A stretch of 64,000 nt of DNA from Streptomyces niger (GCF_000718305.1 NZ_JOFQ01000006.1:62001-126000), one strand, 5' to 3'; counted from the first letter of the stretch, positions 53,243 through 62,238 are shown. Made by a program: numbers and translations. Notes: generated from the sequence alone by a model not told the origin.

Positions 53243-54922
53243 TTGGACAGCCAGGCCACGTCCCCACACCTCACCGAAGATCCCGACCCACAGCTCCGGC
53301 CCGTACTGCCCCTGGCGCCGGGCGCGGTCAGCCGGGCACGGGAACTGGCCCTGCGCAACCCCGCGGACCTCGATGCGGCGACCGCGCTCCTCGACCACGT
53401 CGCCCTGCACGCCCGGACCCGGCCGGACGCCTGCGCGGTCCAGGACCGCGAACGCTCGCTGACCTACGCGGAGTTGCTCGCCCGGGTCGCCTCGGCGCGG
53501 GATGCGCTGCGGGCCCATGGGGTACGGGCCGGTGACGTGGTCGCCGCGGTCGGGCCGCGCAGTGCGCACACGCCGGTCGCCTTCCTCGCCCTGGAGAGCC
53601 TCGGGGCGTCGTACCTGCCGATCGACCTGGGCTGGCCGGAGGGCCGCGTACGCGATGTGCTCGACCGCAGCCGGCCCGCGCTGCTGCTCGACTACTCCGA
53701 CGGCAGCGCCGCCGCCCGCTCCGCCGCCGGCGCCGAGGGAATCGGCACCCTGAGCCTGCCGGACGAGGGCAGGCCCGTCGGCCCGGACGAAGGCCCGTAC
53801 GGCGACCGCACCGGCGAGGCGCGCTACACGATCTTCACGTCCGGCACCACCGGCCGCCCGAAGGGCGCCACCATCGAGCACCGGGGTCTGCTCAACCACC
53901 TGTGGTCCAAGGTGGCCGACCTGTCGCTGGGCCCGGAGGACGCGGTGGCCTTCTCGGCGCCGTTGGTGTTCGACATCTCCATCTGGCAGATGCTCTGCCC
54001 CTTCCTGGTCGGCGGCAAGGTCGTCGTGCTCGACGACGCCGCCATGCGCATGCCGCGTTGGCTGCTCGGTGCGCTCGACACCGCGGGCGTGACCGTCGTG
54101 GAGCTGGTACCCACCGTCATCGGCCGGCTCGTCGACGACATACGGCGCCGGGAGGGGGCGGCGCTGCCGGGGCTGCGGTGGCTGATGTCCACCGGCGAGG
54201 AGTTGTACCCCGCCCTCGCGGAGCAGGTGCTCGACACCCTCCCGCACGTGTCCCTGATCAACGCCTACGGGCCCGCCGAGTGCTCCGACGACGTCACCCT
54301 GCACGTGGTGACGCGGGCCGACCTGTCGCGTCCCCGGCTGCCGGTCGGCTCCCCCGTCGCCAACTGCACCCTCCACGTCCTGCTCCGGACCGACGACGAC
54401 GCCTGGCGGCCGGCCGAACCGGGGGAAAGCGGCGAGCTGTTCATCGGCGGCACCTGCGTCGGGCTCGGTTATCTCAACGACCCCGCCACCACCGAACGTG
54501 CCTTCTTCCGCGACCCCTTCGACCCGGATTCGGCGACCGGACGGATCTACCGCACCGGCGACCTCGCCCGCGTCGAGGACGGGCTCGTGTACTACCTGGG
54601 CCGCAACGACCGGCAGGTCAAGGTCGGTGGCGTCCGGATGGAGCTGGGTGAGATCGAGGCGACCCTCAGCCGCCACCCCTGCGTCGAGAGCTGTGCCGTC
54701 ACCGTCTCCGACGAGGGCGCCGTCAGCGAACTCGTCGCCCACTACACCCTGCGCGGCGAGGTGTCGCAGCAGGAGCTGAAGCAGGCGCTCAGTGCGGCCC
54801 TGCCCCCGGTGATGGTGCCGCGACACTGGCGGGAATGGGATGCCCTGCCCCTGAGCCGCAACGGAAAGATCGACTACCGGTCGCTCACGGCGATCACGGC
54901 CGGCACCCGGAAAGAGGCCTGA
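53243..54922 (+). CDS. Stand-alone NRPS adenylation enzyme (amino acid-PCP ligase)
   Basis: 559 residues, a complete A domain. Core motifs: A2/A3 FTSGTTGRPKGATIEHRGLL, the A4-A5 pocket region from FDISIWQMLCPFLVGGKVVV to LINAYGPAECSDDVTLHVV, A7 YRTGDLARV, A8 RNDRQVKVGGVRMELGEIEA, and A10 LPLSRNGKIDYR with the catalytic Lys. The YGPAECSDDVT style is common in free-standing enzymes that load proline and similar residues onto discrete carrier proteins, but specificity cannot be read with confidence. TTG at 53243 has AGGAG 5 bases upstream. First gene of the operon; the next gene overlaps at TGATG. Confidence 0.92.
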   Translation: MDSQATSPHLTEDPDPQLRPVLPLAPGAVSRARELALRNPADLDAATALLDHVALHARTRPDACAVQDRERSLTYAELLARVASARDALRAHGVRAGDVVAAVGPRSAHTPVAFLALESLGASYLPIDLGWPEGRVRDVLDRSRPALLLDYSDGSAAARSAAGAEGIGTLSLPDEGRPVGPDEGPYGDRTGEARYTIFTSGTTGRPKGATIEHRGLLNHLWSKVADLSLGPEDAVAFSAPLVFDISIWQMLCPFLVGGKVVVLDDAAMRMPRWLLGALDTAGVTVVELVPTVIGRLVDDIRRREGAALPGLRWLMSTGEELYPALAEQVLDTLPHVSLINAYGPAECSDDVTLHVVTRADLSRPRLPVGSPVANCTLHVLLRTDDDAWRPAEPGESGELFIGGTCVGLGYLNDPATTERAFFRDPFDPDSATGRIYRTGDLARVEDGLVYYLGRNDRQVKVGGVRMELGEIEATLSRHPCVESCAVTVSDEGAVSELVAHYTLRGEVSQQELKQALSAALPPVMVPRHWREWDALPLSRNGKIDYRSLTAITAGTRKEA

Positions 54923-56133
54923 TGACCACGGCAATGACAACGGCAACGGCAACGACGTCCGAGGATGCGGACCGGGCCGGCGTTCCCGACCTCGCGGAGC
55001 GCCTCGCGGCGGTGACCCAGGTCGCCGAGCAGCACCTGGACCGCCACGACCGGGACGCGACGTTCCCCGAGGAGGCCCTGGCAGAGCTGCGCAACACCCG
55101 CCTGCTGGGTCTGCTGGTGCCCAGGGAGGAGGGCGGCCTCGGCGGTACCCTCGACGACCTCATCGAGGCCGGCATCGTGCTCGGGCGTACCGACATGTCG
55201 CTGTCCATGATTTTCGTGATGCACTGTCAGCAGGCCGAGGCGGTGGTACGACACGCCGCGTCGCCGCTGCGCGAGGAACTGATCCCGCTCCTCGCGTCGG
55301 GCCGGATGTATCTGGCCTCCGTGACCACCGAGAGCGGCAAGGGCGCCGACCTGTTCAAGTCCGAGGCCCCGCTGCACGAGTCGGAGGGCACGCTGGAGGT
55401 CGACCGGGCGGTCCCCATCTCGACCGGCGGTACGAGCGCCGATGGCTTCCTGATCACCATGCGCAGCCCGTACGCCACCGCTGACCACCATGTCTCCCTC
55501 GTGTACGCCCACCGTCACCAGCTGGACGTGGAGGTGGCCGGGGAGTGGCGCCCCTTGGGCATGCGCGCCACCCACAGCCTGCCGCTCAGGATCAGCGGTC
55601 GCATCCCCGGCCATCAGGTGATCGGTGAGCACGGCGCCTTCCACCGCATCGTGCAGTCCGTCTTCGGCCCGCTCGCCCATCTCGGCTGGTCGGCCGCGTG
55701 GCTGGGCACCGCCTCCGGGGCGCTGTCCCGGGTACTGCACCTGCTGCGTGACCCCGCGGGCCGCAAGCGCTTCGATCTCCGCTCCGAGTTGCTGCTCACC
55801 CGCCTCTCCCGCGCCCGGCAGCGGCTGGAGACCGTGCACGCACTGCTCCGCCGGACCCAGGCGCTGGCCGAGTCCGGGACGGACTGGTCGGTCACCAGCC
55901 ACCAACTGCTGCTGAACAACCTGAAGATCACGGCGGCCGAGGAGTGCCACGCCGCCGTCGAGGAACTCATCGACGCGGTCGGCCTCAAGCACGGCTACCT
56001 CCAGGACTCGCCGACCGGCCTGGAGAAGGCGCTGCGCGACCTGCGCTCGGCCGTCCTCAACTTCAGCAACGACCGGCTGCACCTCGCCGACGGGCGGCTG
56101 TGCCTGCTCGACCCGGACGTCCGGTTCCACTGA
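54922..56133 (+). CDS. Acyl-CoA dehydrogenase-like flavoenzyme
   Basis: 403 residues. Acyl-CoA dehydrogenase fold: N-terminal helical domain (FPEEALAELRNTRLLGLLVP REEGGLGGTLDDLIEAGIVL), middle beta-domain (LASVTTESGKGADL in place of the usual ITEPxAGSD) and C-terminal helices (SVTSHQLLLNNLKITAAEEC, VGLKHGYLQDSPTGLEKALR DLRSAVLNFSNDRL). In carrier-protein clusters such enzymes desaturate a tethered aminoacyl group (prolyl to pyrrolyl) or, in an oxygenase variant, hydroxylate it. Its ATG overlaps the adenylation stop by one base, arguing that it acts on the loaded carrier. Confidence 0.88.
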   Translation: MTTAMTTATATTSEDADRAGVPDLAERLAAVTQVAEQHLDRHDRDATFPEEALAELRNTRLLGLLVPREEGGLGGTLDDLIEAGIVLGRTDMSLSMIFVMHCQQAEAVVRHAASPLREELIPLLASGRMYLASVTTESGKGADLFKSEAPLHESEGTLEVDRAVPISTGGTSADGFLITMRSPYATADHHVSLVYAHRHQLDVEVAGEWRPLGMRATHSLPLRISGRIPGHQVIGEHGAFHRIVQSVFGPLAHLGWSAAWLGTASGALSRVLHLLRDPAGRKRFDLRSELLLTRLSRARQRLETVHALLRRTQALAESGTDWSVTSHQLLLNNLKITAAEECHAAVEELIDAVGLKHGYLQDSPTGLEKALRDLRSAVLNFSNDRLHLADGRLCLLDPDVRFH

Positions 56134-56255
56134 GCGACCGGCCTGCCCGGTAGGGCCCGCCTTCCGCGTGCTGCCGTGCCCGTACGACATCGGTCGGCGG
56201 TCGCCGCTCCCCCGCTCCCGCATTTCATCCGCACCCCACCTTCCGAGGATTCGCC

Positions 56256-56825
56256 ATGCCCGAAAACACCGCCGGAGCCCCGGCTCAGAACTGGAACACC
56301 GCCCTGAAGTACATCGCTGGGCGCAAAGCTGCCGAGGAGAACCTGGGATTCGTCGCGCACGTCAGCGCCACCGTCCGCGACACCAAGGACGCGGCGGACG
56401 TGCTGCCGGCCGTCGCCCGCACCTGCGTACCGTTCTTCGCCACCGCCATCTCGCTGGACGCCGGGCCCACCGGCGGTCAAGCAGTGGTCCAGGCCCCGGA
56501 CGAGCTGAACACCATCGTGCAGACGCTGCGCGAGCTCGCCGTGGAGACGGGGCAGCCGCAGCTCGTCATCAGCGAGCACGAGAAGTTCGCCAAGAAGACC
56601 GACCCGCGCCACCTGGAGCTGCTGCGGGAGGGCAACGGCGACTCGGCGGTGGTGCTCTCCCTGGACTACCGCGGGCTGTCCGGCGGCCACCTCGTCCTCG
56701 TCCGCGCGGAGAAGCACCGCCGCGGCGCCTTCAGCCCCAGCGACCTCGCCCTGGCCTCCGAAGTGGCGGACCGGGTGGGCGCGTTCAACGCCCTCGCCGG
56801 CCTGACCGCCCCCGCCGGGCAGTGA
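56256..56825 (+). CDS. Stand-alone GAF domain protein
   Basis: 189 residues, one GAF-type domain: LGFVAHVSATVRDTKDAADV LPAVARTCVPFFATAISLD, then VVLSLDYRGLSGGHLVLVRA and RGAFSPSDLALASEVADRVG AF. It closely resembles the GAF module found before SpoIIE/PP2C phosphatases in streptomycetes, but no phosphatase, kinase or DNA-binding part is attached. Its position between the flavoenzyme and the carrier-protein gene in one operon suggests a direct role in the pathway (cofactor or intermediate binding) rather than general signalling. GAGGAT precedes the ATG. Confidence 0.78.
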   Translation: MPENTAGAPAQNWNTALKYIAGRKAAEENLGFVAHVSATVRDTKDAADVLPAVARTCVPFFATAISLDAGPTGGQAVVQAPDELNTIVQTLRELAVETGQPQLVISEHEKFAKKTDPRHLELLREGNGDSAVVLSLDYRGLSGGHLVLVRAEKHRRGAFSPSDLALASEVADRVGAFNALAGLTAPAGQ

Positions 56826-56880
56826 CACCGCCGGACGGTGACACCACCGGACCCCACGCCGCACAGCACAAGGAGGGCTG

Positions 56881-57111
56881 ATGACAGCGACCTGGACCGA
56901 CGTACGCGACTGGATCCTCGAACGCAACCCGGACATGACGGACCTCGCACCCGAGACCGACATCATCGACTCGCGGATCGTCGACTCGCTGCAGTTCGTC
57001 GAGCTCGTCCTCTACATCGAGGACCTGCGTGGCACGGCGCTGGATGCGGACGCCGTCAGCCTCGATTCCTTCCGCACCCTCAAGGACATCGAGCAGAACT
57101 TCCTCCAATGA
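56881..57111 (+). CDS. Discrete peptidyl/acyl carrier protein
   Basis: 76 residues, a free-standing carrier protein of four-helix type. The phosphopantetheine Ser is in IVDSLQFVELVLYIED (DSLxF/xEL). The acidic helix 2 face fits interaction with the stand-alone adenylation enzyme. AAGGAGG lies 5 bases before the ATG. It lies in the operon with the adenylation, flavoenzyme and thioesterase genes and presumably carries the amino acid during oxidation. Confidence 0.93.
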   Translation: MTATWTDVRDWILERNPDMTDLAPETDIIDSRIVDSLQFVELVLYIEDLRGTALDADAVSLDSFRTLKDIEQNFLQ

Positions 57112-57144
57112 CACCGACGGCCGACATCTGCGCGGGGAGCGGCG

Positions 57145-57879
57145 ATGGGCAGTAGTACCGAACGATGCACGGTTGTGCAGGGTGCTGCCGACAGGGCCGA
57201 CGACGTCATCGTCTTCCTGCCGCCGGCGGGCAGCGTCACCTCGCCGTACTTCCCGATCGGTGCGCTTCTCCCGGACACCCTGCTCGCCGTGCACTGCGAG
57301 ACGCCGGGACGTGGCCGGCTGGCCGCGGCGGAGTCACCGGGCTCCGTGCACGAGGCGGCCGACCGTTGGGCCACCGAACTGGCCGAGGCCCTGCCAGGAC
57401 GCCGGTTCCACTTCTTCGGGCACAGTCTGGGCGCGCTGTACGCCTATGAACTGACGCTGCGTTTCGAGGACGGAGCCGGCTGCGAGGCCGCCAGCCTTTC
57501 CGTGTCGGGCGCCCGTGAGCCGGGCAGTACCCCCCGCTCGCTGCTGGCCACCGCGTTCGCCGCCCTGCGGACGCCGGACCGGCAGGACGGCGCCGGGGAG
57601 CAGTGGATGGACCGGGACCTGCGGATGCGGGGCGAGTACCGGACCGCTCACCGGGCGGTACGGGCGCCACTGGCCCTGCTGTCCGGCACCTCGGACCCCT
57701 TCGCGCGCCCGACCGAGATGGAGCAGTGGAAGCGCTTCACGAACGGCCCGTTCCTGGGGCTGTTCACCTTCCCCGGCGGCCACGACTACTACCTCTCCGA
57801 CCGGGAGGCGGTCGCGCGGACCATCACGCGGATCGTCGACCACAGCCGGCATCCCGAACGCATCACCCTCCCGGAGTGA
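57145..57879 (+). CDS. Type II thioesterase
   Basis: 244 residues, alpha/beta hydrolase of the RifR/GrsT group. IVFLPPAGSVTSPYFPIGAL is the family opening (LPxAGgs...Y), FHFFGHSLGALYAYEL carries the nucleophile Ser (GHSLG), LLSGTSDPFARP the acid and FPGGHDYYLSD the His. It either releases the finished product from the carrier or removes wrongly loaded groups. GGGGAG precedes the ATG. It starts 33 bases after the carrier-protein gene in the same operon. Confidence 0.9.
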   Translation: MGSSTERCTVVQGAADRADDVIVFLPPAGSVTSPYFPIGALLPDTLLAVHCETPGRGRLAAAESPGSVHEAADRWATELAEALPGRRFHFFGHSLGALYAYELTLRFEDGAGCEAASLSVSGAREPGSTPRSLLATAFAALRTPDRQDGAGEQWMDRDLRMRGEYRTAHRAVRAPLALLSGTSDPFARPTEMEQWKRFTNGPFLGLFTFPGGHDYYLSDREAVARTITRIVDHSRHPERITLPE

Positions 57880-57947
57880 GAGAACCCACCGAACCGAACC
57901 CCACCACCATCTCCACCACCTCAGCACCCCACATGAATGGAGTCACC

Positions 57948-58811
57948 ATGTCGAACGACCAGCGGAGCGCCCCCTCGGTCGACCAACTGATCGATGTCAT
58001 CGCGAACAGCTCGGTGGGCATCGCGGTCACCGACCGCTCCGGTGCCGTCGTCCTGCACAACCGCGCCCAGTCCGTGCTGATGGGTGGGGAGGCCGACCAG
58101 CTCGGCGGCCGCATCCTGGTCGACGGCTCGGCGGACGGCCTCCAGACCCTGATCCAGCGCCTGGAGAAGGACCAGCGGGTGGAGAACGTCCAGGTCACCT
58201 ACCGCGACGCCGACGGCAAACACCAGCAGACGGCCCGGGTGAACGCCGTCCTGACCGGCAGCGGCGCGGACACGCGTATCCATTGGGTGAGCCGACCGGA
58301 GCTGGGCGAGCGGCTCCCGGTGTCCAACAACAGCACCGAGGACATCACTTCGGACGCCGCGTCCTGGATCCGCGCCGTCAACGAGCGCCCGCTGCCCACG
58401 CTGGCCCCCGCCAAGGACCAGGAGGACGTGCTGCGCGAGTTCTACGAGGTCGCCCCGGTGGCGATTCACCTGATCGGCGTCAACGGCCAGGTCATGCACG
58501 CCAACCCGGCGGACGTCTCGCTCGTCGGTTACACCTCTTCGCCGAACGAGTACGTCGGCCAGCACATTCGCACCATCTACGAGGACGAGGGGCTGCTCGA
58601 CGACTTCCTCGGCCGCTGGGACGAGGACTCCCCGATCATCAACTTCCGGGCCAACTTTCTCACCAGGGAAGGCGCCCCGAAGCCCGTGCTGATCTTCTCG
58701 ACCGCCCAGGCCGAGGGCGGCAGCGTCACCAACACTCGCTGCTTCGTCTTCAGCGACCCGGAGCCGCAGCGCGAGCGCGACACCATCAGCGCGTTCGGCT
58801 GGCCGGCCTGA
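57948..58811 (+). CDS. Double PAS domain protein without output domain
   Basis: 287 residues containing two PAS domains and little else. PAS 1 (about 10-110) begins LIDVIANSSVGIAVTDRSGA VVLHNRAQ. PAS 2 (about 160-285) begins VLREFYEVAPVAIHLIGVNG QVMHANPADVSLVGY and continues YVGQHIRTIYEDEGLL and PKPVLIFSTAQAEGG. No kinase, cyclase or DNA-binding region follows. PAS 2 has His and Tyr residues that could ligate heme or contact flavin, but this cannot be judged here. It is the last gene before a strong terminator in the biosynthetic operon, so a catalytic or sensing role in the pathway is inferred. Confidence 0.82.
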   Translation: MSNDQRSAPSVDQLIDVIANSSVGIAVTDRSGAVVLHNRAQSVLMGGEADQLGGRILVDGSADGLQTLIQRLEKDQRVENVQVTYRDADGKHQQTARVNAVLTGSGADTRIHWVSRPELGERLPVSNNSTEDITSDAASWIRAVNERPLPTLAPAKDQEDVLREFYEVAPVAIHLIGVNGQVMHANPADVSLVGYTSSPNEYVGQHIRTIYEDEGLLDDFLGRWDEDSPIINFRANFLTREGAPKPVLIFSTAQAEGGSVTNTRCFVFSDPEPQRERDTISAFGWPA

Positions 58812-58819
58812 CGCGCGGC

Positions 58820-58853
58820 GGGCGGGGCGCGGTTCACGTACCGCGCCCCGCCC
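58820..58853 (+). terminator. Intrinsic terminator of the biosynthetic operon
   Basis: GGGCGGGGCGCGGT (58820-58833), loop TCACGT, and the exact reverse complement ACCGCGCCCCGCCC (58840-58853): a 14 bp GC-only-type stem eight bases after the PAS gene stop. No U-run follows, as is usual in Streptomyces. Confidence 0.88.
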
Positions 58854-58905
58854 GCTCCGTATGCGTCAGATTTCCCTACCGGACCACACGACACCAGGGG
58901 TGGCT

Positions 58906-59439
58906 GTGTCCCATATATTGGTCATATCCGGCAGCCCGTCCGCGACCTCGAAGACCGAAGCCATCGGCGACCACGTGGCGCGGCGCCTCGCCGAGTACGA
59001 GTGGCACGCCGGGCACCTGAAGGTCCGCACCCTGCCGGCCGCGCCGCTGCTGAGCGCCGACACCACCGATCCCGCGATCGCCGAGGCCCTGGAACGGGTC
59101 GCCCGGGCCGACGGCATCGTCCTCGCCACGCCGACGTACAAGGCGAGTTTCTCGGGCCTGCTCAAGACCTTCCTGGACCTGCTGCCCCAGTACGGATTCC
59201 GGGACAAGGCGGTACTTCCGCTGGCCACCGGCGGCAGCATGGCCCACCTCCTCGTCCTCGACTACGCCCTGCGGCCCGTGGCCCACTCGCTGGGCGCCCG
59301 GCACGTGGTGCAGAGCTTCTTCCTGCTCAACGAACACCTCACGTTCCACGAGGGTGAGCCGCAGTTGCGTCCGGAGGGCACGAGCCTCCTGGACGACGTG
59401 ATCGAGCAGTTCCGCAAGTCCCTGATCCCACCGACGTGA
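58906..59439 (+). CDS. NADPH-dependent FMN reductase (SsuE-like)
   Basis: 177 residues, flavodoxin-like fold. SHILVISGSPSATSKTEAIG holds the FMN-phosphate loop (SGSPs-xSrT-), VLATPTYKASFSGLLKTFLD LLPQYGFRDK is the conserved P-x-Y-x-x-s-x-sg-lK stretch, followed by PLATGGSMAHLLVLDYALRP. It reduces FMN for a partner flavin monooxygenase. GTG at 58906 has AGGGG 5 bases upstream; an ATG at 58861 would place the start almost inside the terminator. It probably supplies reduced flavin to the acyl-CoA-dehydrogenase-like enzyme if that acts as an oxygenase. Confidence 0.9.
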   Translation: MSHILVISGSPSATSKTEAIGDHVARRLAEYEWHAGHLKVRTLPAAPLLSADTTDPAIAEALERVARADGIVLATPTYKASFSGLLKTFLDLLPQYGFRDKAVLPLATGGSMAHLLVLDYALRPVAHSLGARHVVQSFFLLNEHLTFHEGEPQLRPEGTSLLDDVIEQFRKSLIPPT

Positions 59440-59461
59440 GCCGGCCGCACCGCAACGGACG

Positions 59462-60688
59462 TCAGAGGCGGCTGTTCTCGGTGGCGCTCTCGGTGGAGTG
59501 GGATTCGGCCTCCGGCGGGGTTTCCTCGTCGGTCTCCCCCAGCAGTGGCTTGGGCACGGTCGGCTCGGGCAGGGTGCGGAACAGCAGCCAGCTCAGCACC
59601 GGCATCACGATCAGCGGCATCAGGGCCGTGCGCAGCGAGGTGGCGTCGGCGATGCTGCCGATGATCGGGCTGGTCAGGCCGCCGACGCTGACCATGAGGC
59701 CGAGGGTGATCCCGCTGGCCGTTCCGACGCGGGTGGGCAGGTAGTCCTGGGCGAGCGTGACCTGCAGCGAGAACGGAACGTACAGGCCGATCGAGGTCAG
59801 CGCCACGAACAGGTAGATCGCCGGTCCGGGCACGAAGACCACCCCGGCGACCGCGGCCGCCGTGGTCAGGTACGCCGTGCTCACCACCGTGACCCGGTCC
59901 CAGCGGTGGGCCAGGCGGCTGCCGACGACCGTACCGACGGCACCGCCGAGGTAGAGCACGAACAGGGCGGCAGACCCGGCCACCGTACCGCCGCCCGTCT
60001 GCTCCCGGACGTGGAAGGCGATGAAGGTGCTCAGGCCGACGAAGGCGATCGACCGGCACACCACCGCCAGCGACAGCCGGATGAACGACCGCCAGTCGTC
60101 CCGTCCCTCGGCGACCCCCTTGCTCGCGTCGGCGCGCGGGGTCTTCGCGAGCGCCCGCAGCACCGGCAACGTCAGTACGCTGCCGACCAGTGCGGGCAGG
60201 ATCAGCAGCGGGGAGAACCGCAGTCCGCCGGTGGCGATCACGGCGGTGACCAGGAGCGGGGCCGTGGCGAAGCCGACGTTGCCGCCCAGCGAGAACCACC
60301 CCATGGAACTGTGGCGGCCCTTGCTGGCGACCCGCGCGATGCGTGCGGATTCCGGATGGTACGCGGCGACCCCGATGCCGGACAGCGCCACGAACAGCAG
60401 CGTGAGCGCGTACGAGCCGCTGATGCCGCTCAGGGCCACGCCGAGTCCACCGAACACGGTACTCACCGGCAGCAGCCAGGGGCACGGGTGCCGGTCGGTG
60501 AACGCACCGAAGAGGGGTTGGGCCACCGAGGACAGCAGGCTGGCGGCGAGCACGATGCCCGATGCCGCGGCGTAGGTGTAGGCGCGCTCGGCCACGAAGA
60601 ACGGGACCAGGGCCGCCACGGCGCCCTGGTAGACGTCCACACAGGCGTGTCCGACCGACAAGAGGACGATCGACTTGTTCCTTGGCAT
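59462..60688 (-). CDS. MFS exporter (fosmidomycin-resistance-like)
   Basis: 408 residues with 12 predicted spans. Helix 1 region LLSVGHACVDVYQGAVAALV PFF and the loop QPLFGAFTDRHP (motif A) fit the Fsr-type major facilitator subgroup; GIGVAAYHPESARIAR (AAYHPEGA motif) is diagnostic. The C-terminal 25 residues are acidic. It converges with the FMN reductase gene and diverges from an AraC regulator. It probably exports the cluster product and gives self-resistance; the product itself is unknown. Confidence 0.92.
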   Translation of the reverse strand: MPRNKSIVLLSVGHACVDVYQGAVAALVPFFVAERAYTYAAASGIVLAASLLSSVAQPLFGAFTDRHPCPWLLPVSTVFGGLGVALSGISGSYALTLLFVALSGIGVAAYHPESARIARVASKGRHSSMGWFSLGGNVGFATAPLLVTAVIATGGLRFSPLLILPALVGSVLTLPVLRALAKTPRADASKGVAEGRDDWRSFIRLSLAVVCRSIAFVGLSTFIAFHVREQTGGGTVAGSAALFVLYLGGAVGTVVGSRLAHRWDRVTVVSTAYLTTAAAVAGVVFVPGPAIYLFVALTSIGLYVPFSLQVTLAQDYLPTRVGTASGITLGLMVSVGGLTSPIIGSIADATSLRTALMPLIVMPVLSWLLFRTLPEPTVPKPLLGETDEETPPEAESHSTESATENSRL

Positions 60689-60742
60689 AGCGCCATGATC
60701 GGTCGTGGCCGCCCTGCCGTACTTCCGATATTCTGCCAATCA

Positions 60743-61510
60743 ATGAGGGAAATCCGCCATGAGTCGACGGCGCCGACCAGCGCCCGCTGGCTGGCCCCCG
60801 GCACCGGCATCGACGCCCACCGGCACGACGACCACCAGATCGTCTACGCGGGCCGGGGCGTACTCGCCGTCACCACCAGCGCGGGATCGTGGACCGCCCC
60901 GGCCACGCGGGCGATCTGGGTGCCGGCCAGCACCGTGCACTCCCACCAAGCACACGGCGAGCTCGAACTGCACCTGATCGGCCTGCCCGCCGACACCAAT
61001 CCGCTCGGCCTGGACGAGCCCACCGTGTTGAGCGTGAGCCCGCTGCTGCGCGAGCTGATCCTCGCCTGCACCCGCGCCCCGTCGGACGACAGCCCCGAAC
61101 AACGGCGCCTACGCGCCGTCCTCTGCGACCAACTGCGGGTCTCGCCGCAACAACCACTGCACGTACCGACGCCCTCCGCACCGCAGCTCAAAGCGGTGTG
61201 CGAGATCCTGCACGCCGACCCGGCCGACAACCGCACCCTGGCGGCCCTGGGCAGACAGGTCGGCGCCAGCGACCGCACGCTGTCCCGCCTGTTCAAGGCG
61301 GACCTCGGCATGACGTTCCCGCAGTGGCGCACCCACCTGCGGCTCGGTCACGCACTGGCACTGCTCGCCCAGGACACGCCGGTGACGACCGTGGCGCACC
61401 AGTGCGGCTGGTCCTCGGCGAGCGCCTTCATCGACGTCTTCCGCCGCACCTTCGGCCACACCCCGGGACGCGCCGCACATGATGCGCGGACAGCGGATCG
61501 AAACGGGTAG
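60743..61510 (+). CDS. AraC family transcriptional regulator
   Basis: 255 residues. An N-terminal cupin-like sensing domain (GIDAHRHDDHQIVYAGRGVL, ATRAIWVPASTVHSHQAHGE) is followed by two helix-turn-helix motifs (TLAALGRQVGASDRTLSRLF KADLGMTFPQWRTHLRL; TPVTTVAHQCGWSSASAFID VFRRTFGHTPG). This matches the YidP/GadX-like streptomycete subgroup. It diverges from the MFS gene with only 54 bases between, so it most likely controls that exporter in response to a small molecule. Confidence 0.93.
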   Translation: MREIRHESTAPTSARWLAPGTGIDAHRHDDHQIVYAGRGVLAVTTSAGSWTAPATRAIWVPASTVHSHQAHGELELHLIGLPADTNPLGLDEPTVLSVSPLLRELILACTRAPSDDSPEQRRLRAVLCDQLRVSPQQPLHVPTPSAPQLKAVCEILHADPADNRTLAALGRQVGASDRTLSRLFKADLGMTFPQWRTHLRLGHALALLAQDTPVTTVAHQCGWSSASAFIDVFRRTFGHTPGRAAHDARTADRNG

Positions 61511-61575
61511 CGGAGGCGCCCGCGTGTGCGAAAGGGTGGGAGTTCGCGTCCACTCAGGGGAAGAGAGCCGCAGGC

Positions 61576-62238
61576 ATGTCCGTCATCCACCGCACCACCG
61601 TCACGCCGACCAAGCTGGAGCTGCTCACCTCGTGGCTGCCGTCCCGCCCGTGGTACGGCGGCGGCCCTGGCAGCCCGAAGCTGGCGAAGGCGGGCGGGTT
61701 TCGGCTGGACGACCCGCGAGGCGAAGTCGGCATCGAGTTCATGGTGGTCACCGATTCCGCCGGCCCCGCCCCGGCCTCGTACCTGATTCCCTTCACCTAC
61801 CGCGGTGCCCCGCTCGACGGGGCCGAGCACGCCCTCGTCGGCACCATGGAACACGGAGTGCTGGGGCCGCGATGGGCCTATGACGGCTGCCACGACCCGG
61901 TGCTGGTCGCCCAGTTGCTGGCTCTGATGGAGGGCCGGGCGCAGGCCCAGGCGCAAAGCGTCAGCGACACCCCCGACCGGGAGGTCAGCCACTCCCGCTC
62001 CGGCGAGGGCACCGTCTCCGCGGACTTCTCCCCCGCTGTCGCCGACGCTCAGGAAAGCACCGAACTGACGGCTTCGGATGGCACGGTGCTCCGCGTGCAC
62101 CGCGTCCTGCAGCCCACTGCGGACGACGCGTCCGGTGCCGAGGCCGCCACAGCCGGGACGATCGGCCACGTCATCGGTCACTGGAGCCTGCCGGACGGCG
62201 CCCGCACCCGGGGGGTCTTCGCCACCTTGCGCAGGTGA
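61576..62238 (+). CDS. Maltokinase N-terminal cap-like domain protein
   Basis: 220 residues. MSVIHRTTVTPTKLELLTSW, GGFRLDDPRGEVGIEFMVVT, YLIPFTYRGAPLDGAEHALV GTMEHGVLGPRWAYDGCHDP VLVAQLLALMEG is the cap domain found at the N-terminus of maltokinases and related trehalose/glycogen enzymes. Here it stands alone without the kinase part. The last 80 residues are variable, with a final strand HVIGHWSLPDGARTRGVFAT. The family role of stand-alone caps is unknown; they resemble binding modules. It lies 66 bases after the AraC gene but is probably not part of the cluster. Confidence 0.85.
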   Translation: MSVIHRTTVTPTKLELLTSWLPSRPWYGGGPGSPKLAKAGGFRLDDPRGEVGIEFMVVTDSAGPAPASYLIPFTYRGAPLDGAEHALVGTMEHGVLGPRWAYDGCHDPVLVAQLLALMEGRAQAQAQSVSDTPDREVSHSRSGEGTVSADFSPAVADAQESTELTASDGTVLRVHRVLQPTADDASGAEAATAGTIGHVIGHWSLPDGARTRGVFATLRR

